Shown here: one piece after another, positions 1-8,183 of the stretch
Layout of the letters: each line of letters opens with the position of its first letter
Numbering within the stretch: the stretch's first letter is position 1
Assembly (NCBI GenBank): GCA_934435195.1
Contig: CAKSAJ010000005.1
Span: forward strand, 62,001-126,000
Source: an uncultured Schaedlerella sp.
Lineage (GTDB): Bacteria > Bacillota > Clostridia > Lachnospirales > Lachnospiraceae
DNA length: 64,000 nucleotides
Direction of reading: 5' to 3'
Notes under the pieces: generated by a model
Seen by the model: the letters and a program-made list of their open reading frames with translations, nothing else
What the model was told of the DNA's origin: nothing
The model's database searches: none
Translations under genes and position numbers: made by a program

Positions 1-2
1 CA

Positions 3-359
3 GAAGAGCTTGTTAAGAAGATGGAGAAGAGTGGAGCAAAAGCTTACCTCGTAAATACAGGATGGAATGGAACAGGAAAACGTATCTCTATCAAAGATAC
101 ACGTGGTATCATCGATGCTATCCTGAACGGAGCAATCAACAACGCTCCTACAAAGACAATCCCATACTTCAACTTTGAAGTTCCTACAGAACTTGAGGGT
201 GTTGACACAGGTATCCTTGATCCTCGTGACACATACGCTAATGCTTCTGAATGGGAAGAAAAAGCAAAAGATCTTGCACAGAGATTTATCAAGAACTTCG
301 CTAAATACGAAGGAAATGAAGCTGGTAAAGCACTTGTTGCTGCAGGTCCACAGCTGTAA
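3..359 (+). CDS. pckA: Phosphoenolpyruvate carboxykinase (ATP), C-terminal part
   Basis: The reading frame is open from the window edge and ends in TAA at 357-359, so only the last 118 residues are present. ATP-dependent PEP carboxykinase interconverts oxaloacetate and PEP plus CO2 in the cytosol. The visible part carries the conserved C-terminal blocks of the family: a VNTGW segment, then the GKRISIKDTR stretch, whose arginine belongs to the nucleotide-binding region, and a tail ending in a short helix. An internal ATG at 21 is not a start, because the frame runs upstream of it without a stop. It is followed by a strong terminator and a convergent ftsZ. Identification is confident; nothing can be said about its promoter. 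Confidence 0.93.
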   Translation, partial: EELVKKMEKSGAKAYLVNTGWNGTGKRISIKDTRGIIDAILNGAINNAPTKTIPYFNFEVPTELEGVDTGILDPRDTYANASEWEEKAKDLAQRFIKNFAKYEGNEAGKALVAAGPQL

Positions 360-377
360 GATTTTAGTTGATAATTT

Positions 378-419
378 AAAAGAGTGTGTGAAAGCAAATT
401 TTTCACACACTCTTTTTTT
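378..419 (+). terminator. Rho-independent terminator after pckA
   Basis: A 12-bp stem (AAAGAGTGTGTG with its complement CACACACTCTTT) and a loop around GCAAAT are followed by a run of T. It lies 18 bases after the pckA stop and faces the same way. Confidence 0.88.
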
Positions 420-435
420 GTAGTTATACATACAT

Positions 436-471
436 AAAAAAGAAGAGCACCGATATTCGATACTCTTCTTT
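436..471 (-). terminator. Terminator of the ftsZ end of the dcw cluster
   Basis: Read on the minus strand, AAGAAGAG pairs with CTCTTCTT. The stem extends inward through five further pairs including G-U, leaves a small AT loop, and is followed by a T run. It lies 24 bases past the ftsZ stop. Confidence 0.8.
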
Positions 472-494
472 CATATTACTTATTCTCTATCTAT

Positions 495-1667
495 TTATTT
501 CTTAAAGAAATCCGGAATCTTAATAGACTGCTCTTTTACTCCGCTTGTAACAGGTCTTGACTGCTGCATAGATGGTGCTGTACCACCCATTGGTCTTGCT
601 GTTGTTCTTCCATCATATGAAGGTACTGTTCTGTTTGCACCATCTCCTGAAGGAAGGATAGAACCAACTTTCTGCTGTCCTTCTAATCTTGCTTTCAATT
701 TTGATGAGCTTCCACCTACATTATGTAAACCAGTTGCAATAACTGTGATTGTAGCTTCATCAGATCTTGAATCATCATAAGTAGCACCAAAGATAATGTT
801 TGCATTCTCTCCGGCAAGCTCCTGAACGTACTCTGCTGCATCAGATGCATCCATAAGTGTAATATCACCAGATACATTGATAATAACGTGAGATGCACCC
901 TGGATCGTTGTCTCAAGCAATGGACTTGCAACAGCTTGTTTCACTGCCTCAAGAGCCTTGTCATCTCCACGTCCCTCACCGATACCGATATGAGCAATAC
1001 CTTTGTCTTTCATAACTGTCTGTACATCGGCAAAGTCAAGGTTGATAAGTGATGGTACGTTGATCAAATCTGTGATTCCCTGAATACCCTGCTGTAATAC
1101 TTCATCTGCCTTCTTCAGTGCTTCCGGCATTGTAGTTCTTCTATCTACTACTTCCAACAGTTTATCATTTGGAATTACGATCAATGTGTCAACATTCTCT
1201 TTTAATTTGTCAATTCCTGCTAATGCATTCTGCATACGTGTTCTTGACTCGAAACGGAAAGGTTTTGTAACAACACCAACTGTCAATGCACCCTGCTCTT
1301 TTGCAATACGTGCAACTACAGGTGTTGCTCCTGTTCCAGTACCGCCACCCATTCCACAAGTAACGAATACCATGTCAGCACCTTTCAATGCTGCTGAAAT
1401 CTCTTCTGCACTTTCTTCTGCTGCTTTCTCTCCAACTTCCGGCTGAGCTCCTGCTCCAAGACCTTTTGTCAGTTTCTCACCAATCTGCATCAATGTTGGT
1501 GCTTTACATAACTGAAGTGCCTGTTTATCTGTATTAATTGCAATAAATTCTACACCTGCGATCTGTTCATCGATCATTCGGTTAACGGCATTGTTACCGC
1601 CTCCACCAACGCCAATAACAATTATCTTTGCAGCTGCCTCTGATTCATTAGTTTTAATTTCTAACAA
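495..1667 (-). CDS. ftsZ: Cell division protein FtsZ
   Basis: Tubulin-like GTPase that polymerises into the Z ring at midcell. The protein has 390 residues. The nucleotide-binding GVGGGGNN is at about 19-26 and the tubulin signature GGGTGTG at about 107-113. A short variable linker then leads to the C-terminal peptide ending IPDFFKK, which contacts membrane tethers. I place the start at a TTG (1667-1665), eight bases after a perfect GGAGG, giving the usual N-terminus MLEIKTNE. A longer open frame to 1742 lacks a ribosome site and adds non-conserved residues. It is the last gene of the dcw cluster and has its own likely promoter upstream. There is no ftsA next to it, as is usual in Clostridia. 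Confidence 0.96.
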   Translation of the reverse strand: MLEIKTNESEAAAKIIVIGVGGGGNNAVNRMIDEQIAGVEFIAINTDKQALQLCKAPTLMQIGEKLTKGLGAGAQPEVGEKAAEESAEEISAALKGADMVFVTCGMGGGTGTGATPVVARIAKEQGALTVGVVTKPFRFESRTRMQNALAGIDKLKENVDTLIVIPNDKLLEVVDRRTTMPEALKKADEVLQQGIQGITDLINVPSLINLDFADVQTVMKDKGIAHIGIGEGRGDDKALEAVKQAVASPLLETTIQGASHVIINVSGDITLMDASDAAEYVQELAGENANIIFGATYDDSRSDEATITVIATGLHNVGGSSSKLKARLEGQQKVGSILPSGDGANRTVPSYDGRTTARPMGGTAPSMQQSRPVTSGVKEQSIKIPDFFKK

Positions 1668-1749
1668 GAGTAGTTCCTCCTTTGTCGTCTTATTAATCTT
1701 TATTATTATACATCCCATTTGAAATTGAACGCTATAATCCAATAATTAT

Positions 1750-1778
1750 ATAATATATTTTTTTCAGTAAATAATCAA
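1750..1778 (-). promoter_or_regulatory. Probable sigma-A promoter for ftsZ
   Basis: On the minus strand TTGATT and TATTAT are separated by 17 bases in the very AT-rich 164-base gap between ftsQ and ftsZ. This would let ftsZ be expressed independently of the long upstream operon. Other AT-rich -10 candidates lie nearby, so the exact site is uncertain. Confidence 0.5.
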
Positions 1779-1831
1779 TAGATTTTTTTGTATTTTATAT
1801 TTTTTTTGCTCAACATCGCAAATTTCATTTT

Positions 1832-2743
1832 TTATTGTGTGTCCGGCACAAACCGAATCGATGTATCTGACGTCTGATAACTCTCCAAATGCAATTCTCC
1901 CGACTGATTTTCATACTGCTCAGACAATTTTTGTAATATCGGTGAAATCTGCGGAATCTTATCCTCATAGGAAGCACTTCCCAGAGAAACTCTTACGTTG
2001 CCAAAAACAACTGTGAGATCACTTCCTGAACATATAATTTTATCTGCTGTCAGTTCATTCTCTTGCAACAGTGCTATAAGTTCTGAAAGCTTTTTAAACA
2101 CATCTTTATCATCCACCGGTATTTTCTTTCCAAGTTTTACCTTGCTTTCTTCAATCTGTATTCCCTCGATCATAGCAGTTCCTTCGATCAGTTCCTCGCT
2201 CTTTAATGAAGCAATTCCATCCTTATCAAAATACAGATAACCACTTCCAAGATCAATTCTTCCTGTCATTGTCTTTTCCGTCACTGCCACATTAATCTTC
2301 CTCGGTGAAATAAGACTGACTTTTACCTTCTCAACAGATGGTAATTGTGTGCATTTTTCCCTGTTAAAATACCACAAATCATACAATGTATTCCCTGAAT
2401 ATGGATTTTGCTTTACCCATTCTTCTACTTCCTGCTGAGTCGTATAAACATTTCCTGTCACCCTAATCTGCTTTAATTGGAAGATCAAAGTCTCCAGATA
2501 AACAAGACCTGCACAAATAATGATAATTATAAATAAATATAAAAATACTTTTCCACTTACATTTCTTCTGTTCTTTTTACGTTTCTTTGATTGTTTTTGA
2601 TTGTTTTTATTATTTTGTGAACGTATCTCACGATCATGCAGATCCTCCGAACCGGCAAGATATATAATATCGTCACGCGAATAATGCTTCGCTGTAGTCC
2701 GGCTTCTTCCTCTGTCTGTCTTTCTGTTTCGCTGCTGTGTCAT
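1832..2743 (-). CDS. ftsQ: Cell division protein FtsQ/DivIB (POTRA domain)
   Basis: Bitopic division protein that joins FtsL/DivIC-type partners at the septum and recruits the septal synthase. The 303 residues comprise a strongly basic cytoplasmic head (about 1-65, rich in K, R and N), one membrane segment (about 66-86) and an extracytoplasmic POTRA domain starting near residue 92 (LKQIRVTGNVYTT). A beta domain and a short polar tail follow. The ATG at 2743 has GAAGGAGG nine bases upstream. It lies 61 bases after ftsW, and no murG sits between them. The family is usually weakly conserved in sequence, but topology and position make the call firm. Confidence 0.9.
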   Translation of the reverse strand: MTQQRNRKTDRGRSRTTAKHYSRDDIIYLAGSEDLHDREIRSQNNKNNQKQSKKRKKNRRNVSGKVFLYLFIIIIICAGLVYLETLIFQLKQIRVTGNVYTTQQEVEEWVKQNPYSGNTLYDLWYFNREKCTQLPSVEKVKVSLISPRKINVAVTEKTMTGRIDLGSGYLYFDKDGIASLKSEELIEGTAMIEGIQIEESKVKLGKKIPVDDKDVFKKLSELIALLQENELTADKIICSGSDLTVVFGNVRVSLGSASYEDKIPQISPILQKLSEQYENQSGELHLESYQTSDTSIRFVPDTQ

Positions 2744-2804
2744 CGACAGCTGCCTCCTTCGTTTTCATTTGATACTGCCAGTCACAGTAATCATGTTACT
2801 ATTG

Positions 2805-3890
2805 CTATCTTACCAGATTTGATACACTCAACACAAGCCCCATTTCCAGTAACAGAAATAAAACTGATGTACCTCCATAACTGATAAAGGGAAGCGTGAT
2901 CCCTGTATTTGGAATACTGTTGGTCACAACCGCAATATTTAAGATTACCTGTATCATCATATGTGCCAGCGCTCCGGCAACGATTAATGCTCCAAGCAAA
3001 TCTTTTGCATTTATCGCAATAATAAAAAAACGCCAGATTAAAATAAGAAATAAAAGAATAATCGTACCCGCTCCAAATAATCCCAGTTCTTCACATATAA
3101 TCGAAAATATCATGTCATTTTGTGCTTCCGGTAAGAATCCAAGCTTTTGAACACTTTGACCAAGTCCTCTTCCAAACAATCCGCCCGAACCAATCGCATA
3201 TAGCCCTTGTAATGTCTGATATCCTTTTTCGTATTGTTCCGGATTTCTCCATATTGCCAGTCTTTCCAGACGATAGCTTTCCAGTGCCAGAAATATTGCC
3301 ATAAATCCGATTCCAAGAACCCCCATCCAAATAAACTGTATATACTTTGGACTTGCAACAAAAATAAGCACTACGGCAATCCCTAATATAATAATTGCCG
3401 TACTCAAATTACTTGCTCCTACCAATGCTGTAACCGGAAGCACCGGAAGCAGCAAGAGCAGCATTGAACGCCAATTATCTACACACTTCTTTTGTCCTGA
3501 TATCAGACATGCCAGGAATAAAATAATCGCTACTTTCGAAAATTCCGATGGCTGAAAAGAAAGCGGGCCCAAAGAAAGCCATCTTTTGGACCCGTTATAT
3601 TCTTCTCCCACAAGCATCACCAATACTGACAATATAATTGATACCAGATAGCCCAGATTTGCAAATGGAATCCATTTATGATAATCAATCTTCGCTACAA
3701 TAAACATTCCGATCACACCTAAGATTGTAGCAGCGCCTTGTTTCTTCACATAATAATATGCATCTTGAAACTTATTCTGTCCGTTATAGGCACTCGTACT
3801 GTATAACAATACAAGCCCTGCTATAATCAAGATGGCCAAAACGATCAGCAGCACATAATCTAGGTTCACTCTCTTCTCTGGGCGTTTCAA
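2805..3890 (-). CDS. ftsW: SEDS peptidoglycan polymerase FtsW
   Basis: Polytopic SEDS glycosyltransferase that polymerises lipid II at the septum together with a class B PBP. The 361 residues have about ten membrane segments. Family hallmarks are seen: GSKRWLSLGPLSFQPSEFSK in the central loop (which includes the conserved polar residues), a QNDMIFS(I) loop and the C-terminal PFISYGGTS block. The start is a TTG at 3890 with GGAG nine bases upstream. The gene begins 13 bases after the murD stop. Position in the dcw cluster favours FtsW over RodA. A close paralogue lies at 13887-15071. Confidence 0.93.
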   Translation of the reverse strand: MKRPEKRVNLDYVLLIVLAILIIAGLVLLYSTSAYNGQNKFQDAYYYVKKQGAATILGVIGMFIVAKIDYHKWIPFANLGYLVSIILSVLVMLVGEEYNGSKRWLSLGPLSFQPSEFSKVAIILFLACLISGQKKCVDNWRSMLLLLLPVLPVTALVGASNLSTAIIILGIAVVLIFVASPKYIQFIWMGVLGIGFMAIFLALESYRLERLAIWRNPEQYEKGYQTLQGLYAIGSGGLFGRGLGQSVQKLGFLPEAQNDMIFSIICEELGLFGAGTIILLFLILIWRFFIIAINAKDLLGALIVAGALAHMMIQVILNIAVVTNSIPNTGITLPFISYGGTSVLFLLLEMGLVLSVSNLVR

Positions 3891-3903
3891 GGAACTTCAC
3901 TCC

Positions 3904-5286
3904 TTATAATTCATTTACCAGCTCTTTGAATTTATCGCCTCGTTCTTCATAGCATTTGAACATTCCCCAGCTTGCACATGCCGGTGATAAGAGAACCGCA
4001 TCTCCCGGCTCTGCATACTTCACACATGTTGCCACCGCTTCTTCAAATGTATCTACAAGAATCGTATCTGTAAAACCTAATTTCTTTGCTGTTGCATCAA
4101 TCTTTTCTCTTGTTGCACCGAGTAATACAAGCTTTTTCACTTTTCCGTCAAAAGCATTGATCCACTCATCGTACGCCGAATCCTTGTCATATCCTCCTCC
4201 GATCAGAAGTGTTGGACGATTCATTGCCTGAATTCCTTTGATCGCTGCATCCGGATTTGTTCCTTTGGAATCATTATAATAAGCTACACCATTCTTCTCT
4301 GCTACAAACTCAATTCGATGAGCTACACCTTTGAAAGACTTAATCACTTCACGAACCAGGTCCACAGGCACACCATATGCGATTGCCATTGCAGCTGCCG
4401 CCATAATATTTTCATAATTATGTGTTCCAAGAAGCTGAAGCTCCTTCACATTGCAGATTGTTACTGCAACATCTGTATCATAACTATATACAATATCACC
4501 GTCATCAAGATAAATACCTCTATCTAATATACGCTGACTACTGAAATATAGAACCTTCGCTTTAATTTCTTCCCCGAATTTTCTTGTCACTTCGTCTTCA
4601 TAATTCAATACACAAACATCATCTGCTGTCTGATTTCTACAAATGTTCTTCTTTGCTTCTATATAAGCTTCCATTGTATGATGACGGTTCAAATGATCAG
4701 GAGTAATATTCAATATTGCACTGACCTTTGGACGAAATGTATGTATCGTTTCCAACTGAAAACTACTCATCTCTGCTACTGCCACAGAATCCTCTGTCAT
4801 ATCCAGTGCTACTTCTGTATATGGATTTCCAATATTTCCTACTACATATACATGTTCCTGATATTTCTTCATAATCTCCCCAAGTAATGTAGTTGTAGTT
4901 GTCTTTCCATTTGTCCCTGTGATTGCAAGCACCTCACCTTTTCCATATACATAAGCAAGTTCAATCTCGCCCCAGATTGGAATACCCATTTCTCTCATCT
5001 GGTTCACAACTTCAAGATCTGTCGGCACTCCCGGGCTCATCACAGTAAGCACAAGACTTTCCATTACTTCTTTGGAAAGTTCCCCTAATATAACCTTTAC
5101 ATCGCCGGACAAAGTTACTCCGTGCTCTTCATCATGTAAAATATTTTCTTTGATTGTTTCTGCATCAAGCTTCTCATTTCCATCATATAAGATTACATCA
5201 GCCCCTTCTCTCAAAAGCAGGCGACTTGCTGCTATTCCACTGATTCCAGAACCAAACACCAATACATTTTTATCTCTTATGTCCAT
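3904..5286 (-). CDS. murD: UDP-N-acetylmuramoyl-L-alanine:D-glutamate ligase MurD
   Basis: Cytoplasmic ATP-dependent ligase adding D-Glu to UDP-MurNAc-L-Ala. It has 460 residues. The N-terminal Rossmann-like domain begins NVLVFGSGISG, the ATP-binding P-loop GTNGKTTTT follows near residue 115, and the central domain holds the Mur-ligase NDSKGTNPD motif near 320. The C-terminal domain ends with the LLSPACASWGMF segment typical of MurD. I start at the ATG at 5286, two bases after the mraY stop; a longer frame to 5373 overlaps mraY and starts with non-conserved residues. The tight spacing implies translational coupling to mraY. Confidence 0.95.
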   Translation of the reverse strand: MDIRDKNVLVFGSGISGIAASRLLLREGADVILYDGNEKLDAETIKENILHDEEHGVTLSGDVKVILGELSKEVMESLVLTVMSPGVPTDLEVVNQMREMGIPIWGEIELAYVYGKGEVLAITGTNGKTTTTTLLGEIMKKYQEHVYVVGNIGNPYTEVALDMTEDSVAVAEMSSFQLETIHTFRPKVSAILNITPDHLNRHHTMEAYIEAKKNICRNQTADDVCVLNYEDEVTRKFGEEIKAKVLYFSSQRILDRGIYLDDGDIVYSYDTDVAVTICNVKELQLLGTHNYENIMAAAAMAIAYGVPVDLVREVIKSFKGVAHRIEFVAEKNGVAYYNDSKGTNPDAAIKGIQAMNRPTLLIGGGYDKDSAYDEWINAFDGKVKKLVLLGATREKIDATAKKLGFTDTILVDTFEEAVATCVKYAEPGDAVLLSPACASWGMFKCYEERGDKFKELVNEL

Positions 5287-5288
5287 TT

Positions 5289-6245
5289 TTATACCCCCAT
5301 AAGTGCAATCAAACATAATATTGCCGTAATAATAGAAAATACAGCAACAACTCTCGTCTCTGACCATCCACACAATTCAAAGTGATGATGTATCGGAGCC
5401 ATTTTAAAAATTCGTTTTCCACCTGTCTTTTTAAAATATGTGACCTGAATAATAACAGAAGCCACTTCCACCAGATAGATTAAACCAACAATAATAATAA
5501 ACAACGGCATCTGCATCATATATGCAGCACCTGCCACGAAACCACCCAATGCAAGTGAGCCTGTATCTCCCATAAATACGCTTGCCGGATATACATTAAA
5601 CAACAAAAATCCAAGTAACGCACCTACTACTGCACAAGTGATCGGTTCAATTCCGCTCTTTGTTCCGACTGCAACAACTGTAAAAAATGTTGCAACTAAT
5701 ACGGTTACACTAGATGCTAATCCATCCAGCCCATCTGTAAAGTTTGTTCCGTTTACAGTTCCGATTACCGCAATAAATAAAAGCGGAACTGCAAACCATC
5801 CAATATCCAGATATTTTCCGCCTGAAAATGGAATCAACATTGTAAGTGGAATCTTCGCAATTTTTACTACATAATAAGCAAATATTGCTGTCACTACAAT
5901 CTGCAATGCCATCTTCTGCTTTGGAAACAATCCATCTGAACGTTTCATAACTACTTTTAAATAGTCATCAAGAAAACCGATCAGACCAAAACCAACTGTC
6001 AAAAACAATACCGGAATAATCTTCGGATAATCTCTTACATAGAACAGTGAAGTGATCACTACACTTCCTAATATCATAACGCCACCCATCGTCGGCGTTC
6101 CTGCTTTTTTCAAATGTGACTGAACTCCGTCAACACGTTCTGTCTGCCCCATCTTTAATCTTCGCAAAAATGGGATTACAAATGGTCCCATGATCACACT
6201 TAATGCGAATGATATTAACACTGGAATTACTACATGATTTGCCAT
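5289..6245 (-). CDS. mraY: Phospho-MurNAc-pentapeptide transferase MraY
   Basis: Integral membrane enzyme that transfers phospho-MurNAc-pentapeptide to undecaprenyl phosphate, making lipid I. The 318 residues form about ten membrane helices. The signature elements are present: GTPTMGG near residue 50, a GFLDDYLKV aspartate pair, NGTNFTDGLDGLA in the middle and the MAPIHHHFE histidine motif near the C-terminus. The ATG at 6245 is preferred because AGAGGTG lies about six bases before it; a GTG two codons upstream (6251) would sit inside that ribosome site. It is followed by murD after two bases. Confidence 0.95.
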   Translation of the reverse strand: MANHVVIPVLISFALSVIMGPFVIPFLRRLKMGQTERVDGVQSHLKKAGTPTMGGVMILGSVVITSLFYVRDYPKIIPVLFLTVGFGLIGFLDDYLKVVMKRSDGLFPKQKMALQIVVTAIFAYYVVKIAKIPLTMLIPFSGGKYLDIGWFAVPLLFIAVIGTVNGTNFTDGLDGLASSVTVLVATFFTVVAVGTKSGIEPITCAVVGALLGFLLFNVYPASVFMGDTGSLALGGFVAGAAYMMQMPLFIIIVGLIYLVEVASVIIQVTYFKKTGGKRIFKMAPIHHHFELCGWSETRVVAVFSIITAILCLIALMGV

Positions 6246-6367
6246 ACTCACACCTCTTCATCTCTTTGGTTCAGCGAGAAGTTTCTCTTTTGTAACTCTC
6301 GCTATATCTTATACAGTATAACTCATAGTCTGTGGATTTTCAACCTCACCAGAATATGGACAGTATT

Positions 6368-8092
6368 TTATTTTTCCTGTTTTTCCAAATACGGAAGAAC
6401 ATTATCATAAATATCTCTTAGTACCGGAGCTGCTATTGTGCCTCCATAATAGATTCCCTGTGGATTATATATGATCACCATTCCAATCACTTTGGGATCA
6501 TTTGCCGGGGCAAATCCCACAAACGAAGAGATATATTTATTTGAGCTTCGCGGAAGCGTCTGTGAAGTCGCAGTCTTTCCTCCTATGCGATATCCTTCCA
6601 AATATGCATTATGTCCGGACCCCTCTGAAACAACACTTTCCAGCAGCATTTTCATTATTTCCGAAGTTTCTTTTGATACAATTTCCTTTTCCTTTTGATA
6701 TGTCAGTGTTTTTATTTCCTTCCCCTCCGGATCATAAACTTTCTTTCCGAAATGAGGCGTAATACGGGTTCCACCATTTATAATTGAACTTATTGTTGTA
6801 AGTAATTGTATCGGTGTGATTTGAAATGATTGTCCGAATGTCATTGTCGCCAGTTCTACCAATCCTATATCCTCTTTTTTATGCATGATTGTTCCTGCTT
6901 CTCCCGGTAAATCTACATTTGTCAGTTTTAACAACCCAAATTTCTGAAAATAATCATAAAATTTATCAGCTCCTAATCGCAAACCTATTTCCATAAATAC
7001 CGGATTACATGAATTTTGAATTCCCTGGGTAAATGTTTCCAGCCCATGTCCTCCCACTTTGTGGCATCTGATTTTTCTATCCTCTACTATTTTGTACCCT
7101 GGACATGAAAAAGTATCATTCACTGTTACAACACCTTCTTCCAGACACGCTGCTGAAGTAATTACCTTAAAAGTCGAGCCAGGTTCATAGGTATCATTAA
7201 TGCACCGATTTCTCCACATCTGATTTAATAAATCTTGCTTTTTTTCGTCTGTAAGCTCACCGGTATCAATCTCAGAAGATAAAGTGAACGGGTCATTCAA
7301 ATTAAATTCCGGAACATTTGCCATCGCATAAATTTCTCCATTTTGAGGATCCATCAAAATAATTGCCGCAGCATCCGCTTCTTTCTCCTCCATCACTTTC
7401 TTTGCCGCCTGCTCACAGTAGGATTGTATATTATAATCCATTGTAATCTCCAATGTATTTCCCGGTTTCGGCTCCATCCGGTCTTCTGCCACTCCTTCCA
7501 GTTCTATTCCCCTTGCATCTGTCATTGTAAGAATCGTTCCGTTAATTCCTTTTAGATATTCTTCATATTTCACCTCAAGTCCGATAATTCCCTGATTATC
7601 ACCGCCTGTGAACCCCAGTACTTGCGATGCCAGTTCTCCATATGGATAATAACGTTTAAAATCCTCATCCACTTTCACTCCATCTAAATCCAGATTGCGT
7701 ATTCTATCTCCAACATCTTTTTCTACATTTGTTTTTATTTTTTCCATAGAAGAAATTTTCTCTACTCTCTTTCGTACATATGCTTCTTCCAGCCCCAACT
7801 CCTTTGAAAGTATCTGTATTGTCTGTTCCTTATTTTTTATCTGATTATGTATCACCGATATTGTACAAACTGTTTTATTTGTCGCAAGGACCACCCCATT
7901 CCGGTCTAAAATCTCTCCTCTGGCAGCTTTGATCTTACGTTCTCTTTCATGTAATTCTTTTGCTCTTTTCTGATAATATTCTGCATCAAATATCATCAGA
8001 AAAATCATTCGTCCAAGCAATGCCATGATCATAATAACAGCAGCAAAAAAAACAATCATTATTTTTTTCTTATTATAGGTATGATTTTTCAT
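6368..8092 (-). CDS. Class B penicillin-binding protein, SpoVD/FtsI type
   Basis: Peptidoglycan D,D-transpeptidase. The 574 residues comprise a short cytoplasmic head, one membrane anchor (about 10-35), a dimerisation domain starting ARGEILDRNG near 57, and the transpeptidase domain. That domain has the serine nucleophile motif STFK at about 306-309 and SCN at about 361-363. The third motif reads KTA (about 506-508) rather than the usual KTG. There is no PASTA domain. It is the second of two adjacent class B PBPs; in Firmicutes such a partner is often the sporulation enzyme SpoVD, but sequence alone does not settle that. A terminator-like hairpin lies directly upstream and overlaps its ribosome-binding region. 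Confidence 0.88.
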   Translation of the reverse strand: MKNHTYNKKKIMIVFFAAVIMIMALLGRMIFLMIFDAEYYQKRAKELHERERKIKAARGEILDRNGVVLATNKTVCTISVIHNQIKNKEQTIQILSKELGLEEAYVRKRVEKISSMEKIKTNVEKDVGDRIRNLDLDGVKVDEDFKRYYPYGELASQVLGFTGGDNQGIIGLEVKYEEYLKGINGTILTMTDARGIELEGVAEDRMEPKPGNTLEITMDYNIQSYCEQAAKKVMEEKEADAAAIILMDPQNGEIYAMANVPEFNLNDPFTLSSEIDTGELTDEKKQDLLNQMWRNRCINDTYEPGSTFKVITSAACLEEGVVTVNDTFSCPGYKIVEDRKIRCHKVGGHGLETFTQGIQNSCNPVFMEIGLRLGADKFYDYFQKFGLLKLTNVDLPGEAGTIMHKKEDIGLVELATMTFGQSFQITPIQLLTTISSIINGGTRITPHFGKKVYDPEGKEIKTLTYQKEKEIVSKETSEIMKMLLESVVSEGSGHNAYLEGYRIGGKTATSQTLPRSSNKYISSFVGFAPANDPKVIGMVIIYNPQGIYYGGTIAAPVLRDIYDNVLPYLEKQEK

Positions 8093-8093
8093 T

Positions 8094-8146
8094 AAAAAAA
8101 CCTTACAAAAGACAATTTATATAAAATATTATGTCTTCTGTAAGGT
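8094..8146 (-). terminator. Internal terminator/attenuator between the two PBP genes
   Basis: On the minus strand AACCTTACAGAAGACA pairs with TGTCTTTTGTAAGGTT around an AT-rich loop and is followed by seven T. It sits between the stop of the 684-residue PBP and the ATG (8092) of the next PBP. The only SD-like AAGG of the downstream gene is inside the 3' arm, so the hairpin could act on transcription, translation or both. Confidence 0.72.
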
Positions 8147-8183
8147 TATGCTTCTCCATTCACATCTCATGAACGAATATATT

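Noticed and set aside
44..406. 120-codon minus-strand frame opposite pckA
   Set aside because: It is a shadow of the strongly supported PEP carboxykinase frame and runs through its terminator.
3110..3361. Minus-strand frames of 71-83 codons inside ftsW
   Set aside because: They overlap ftsW on the same strand in other frames and show no ribosome site or conserved motif.
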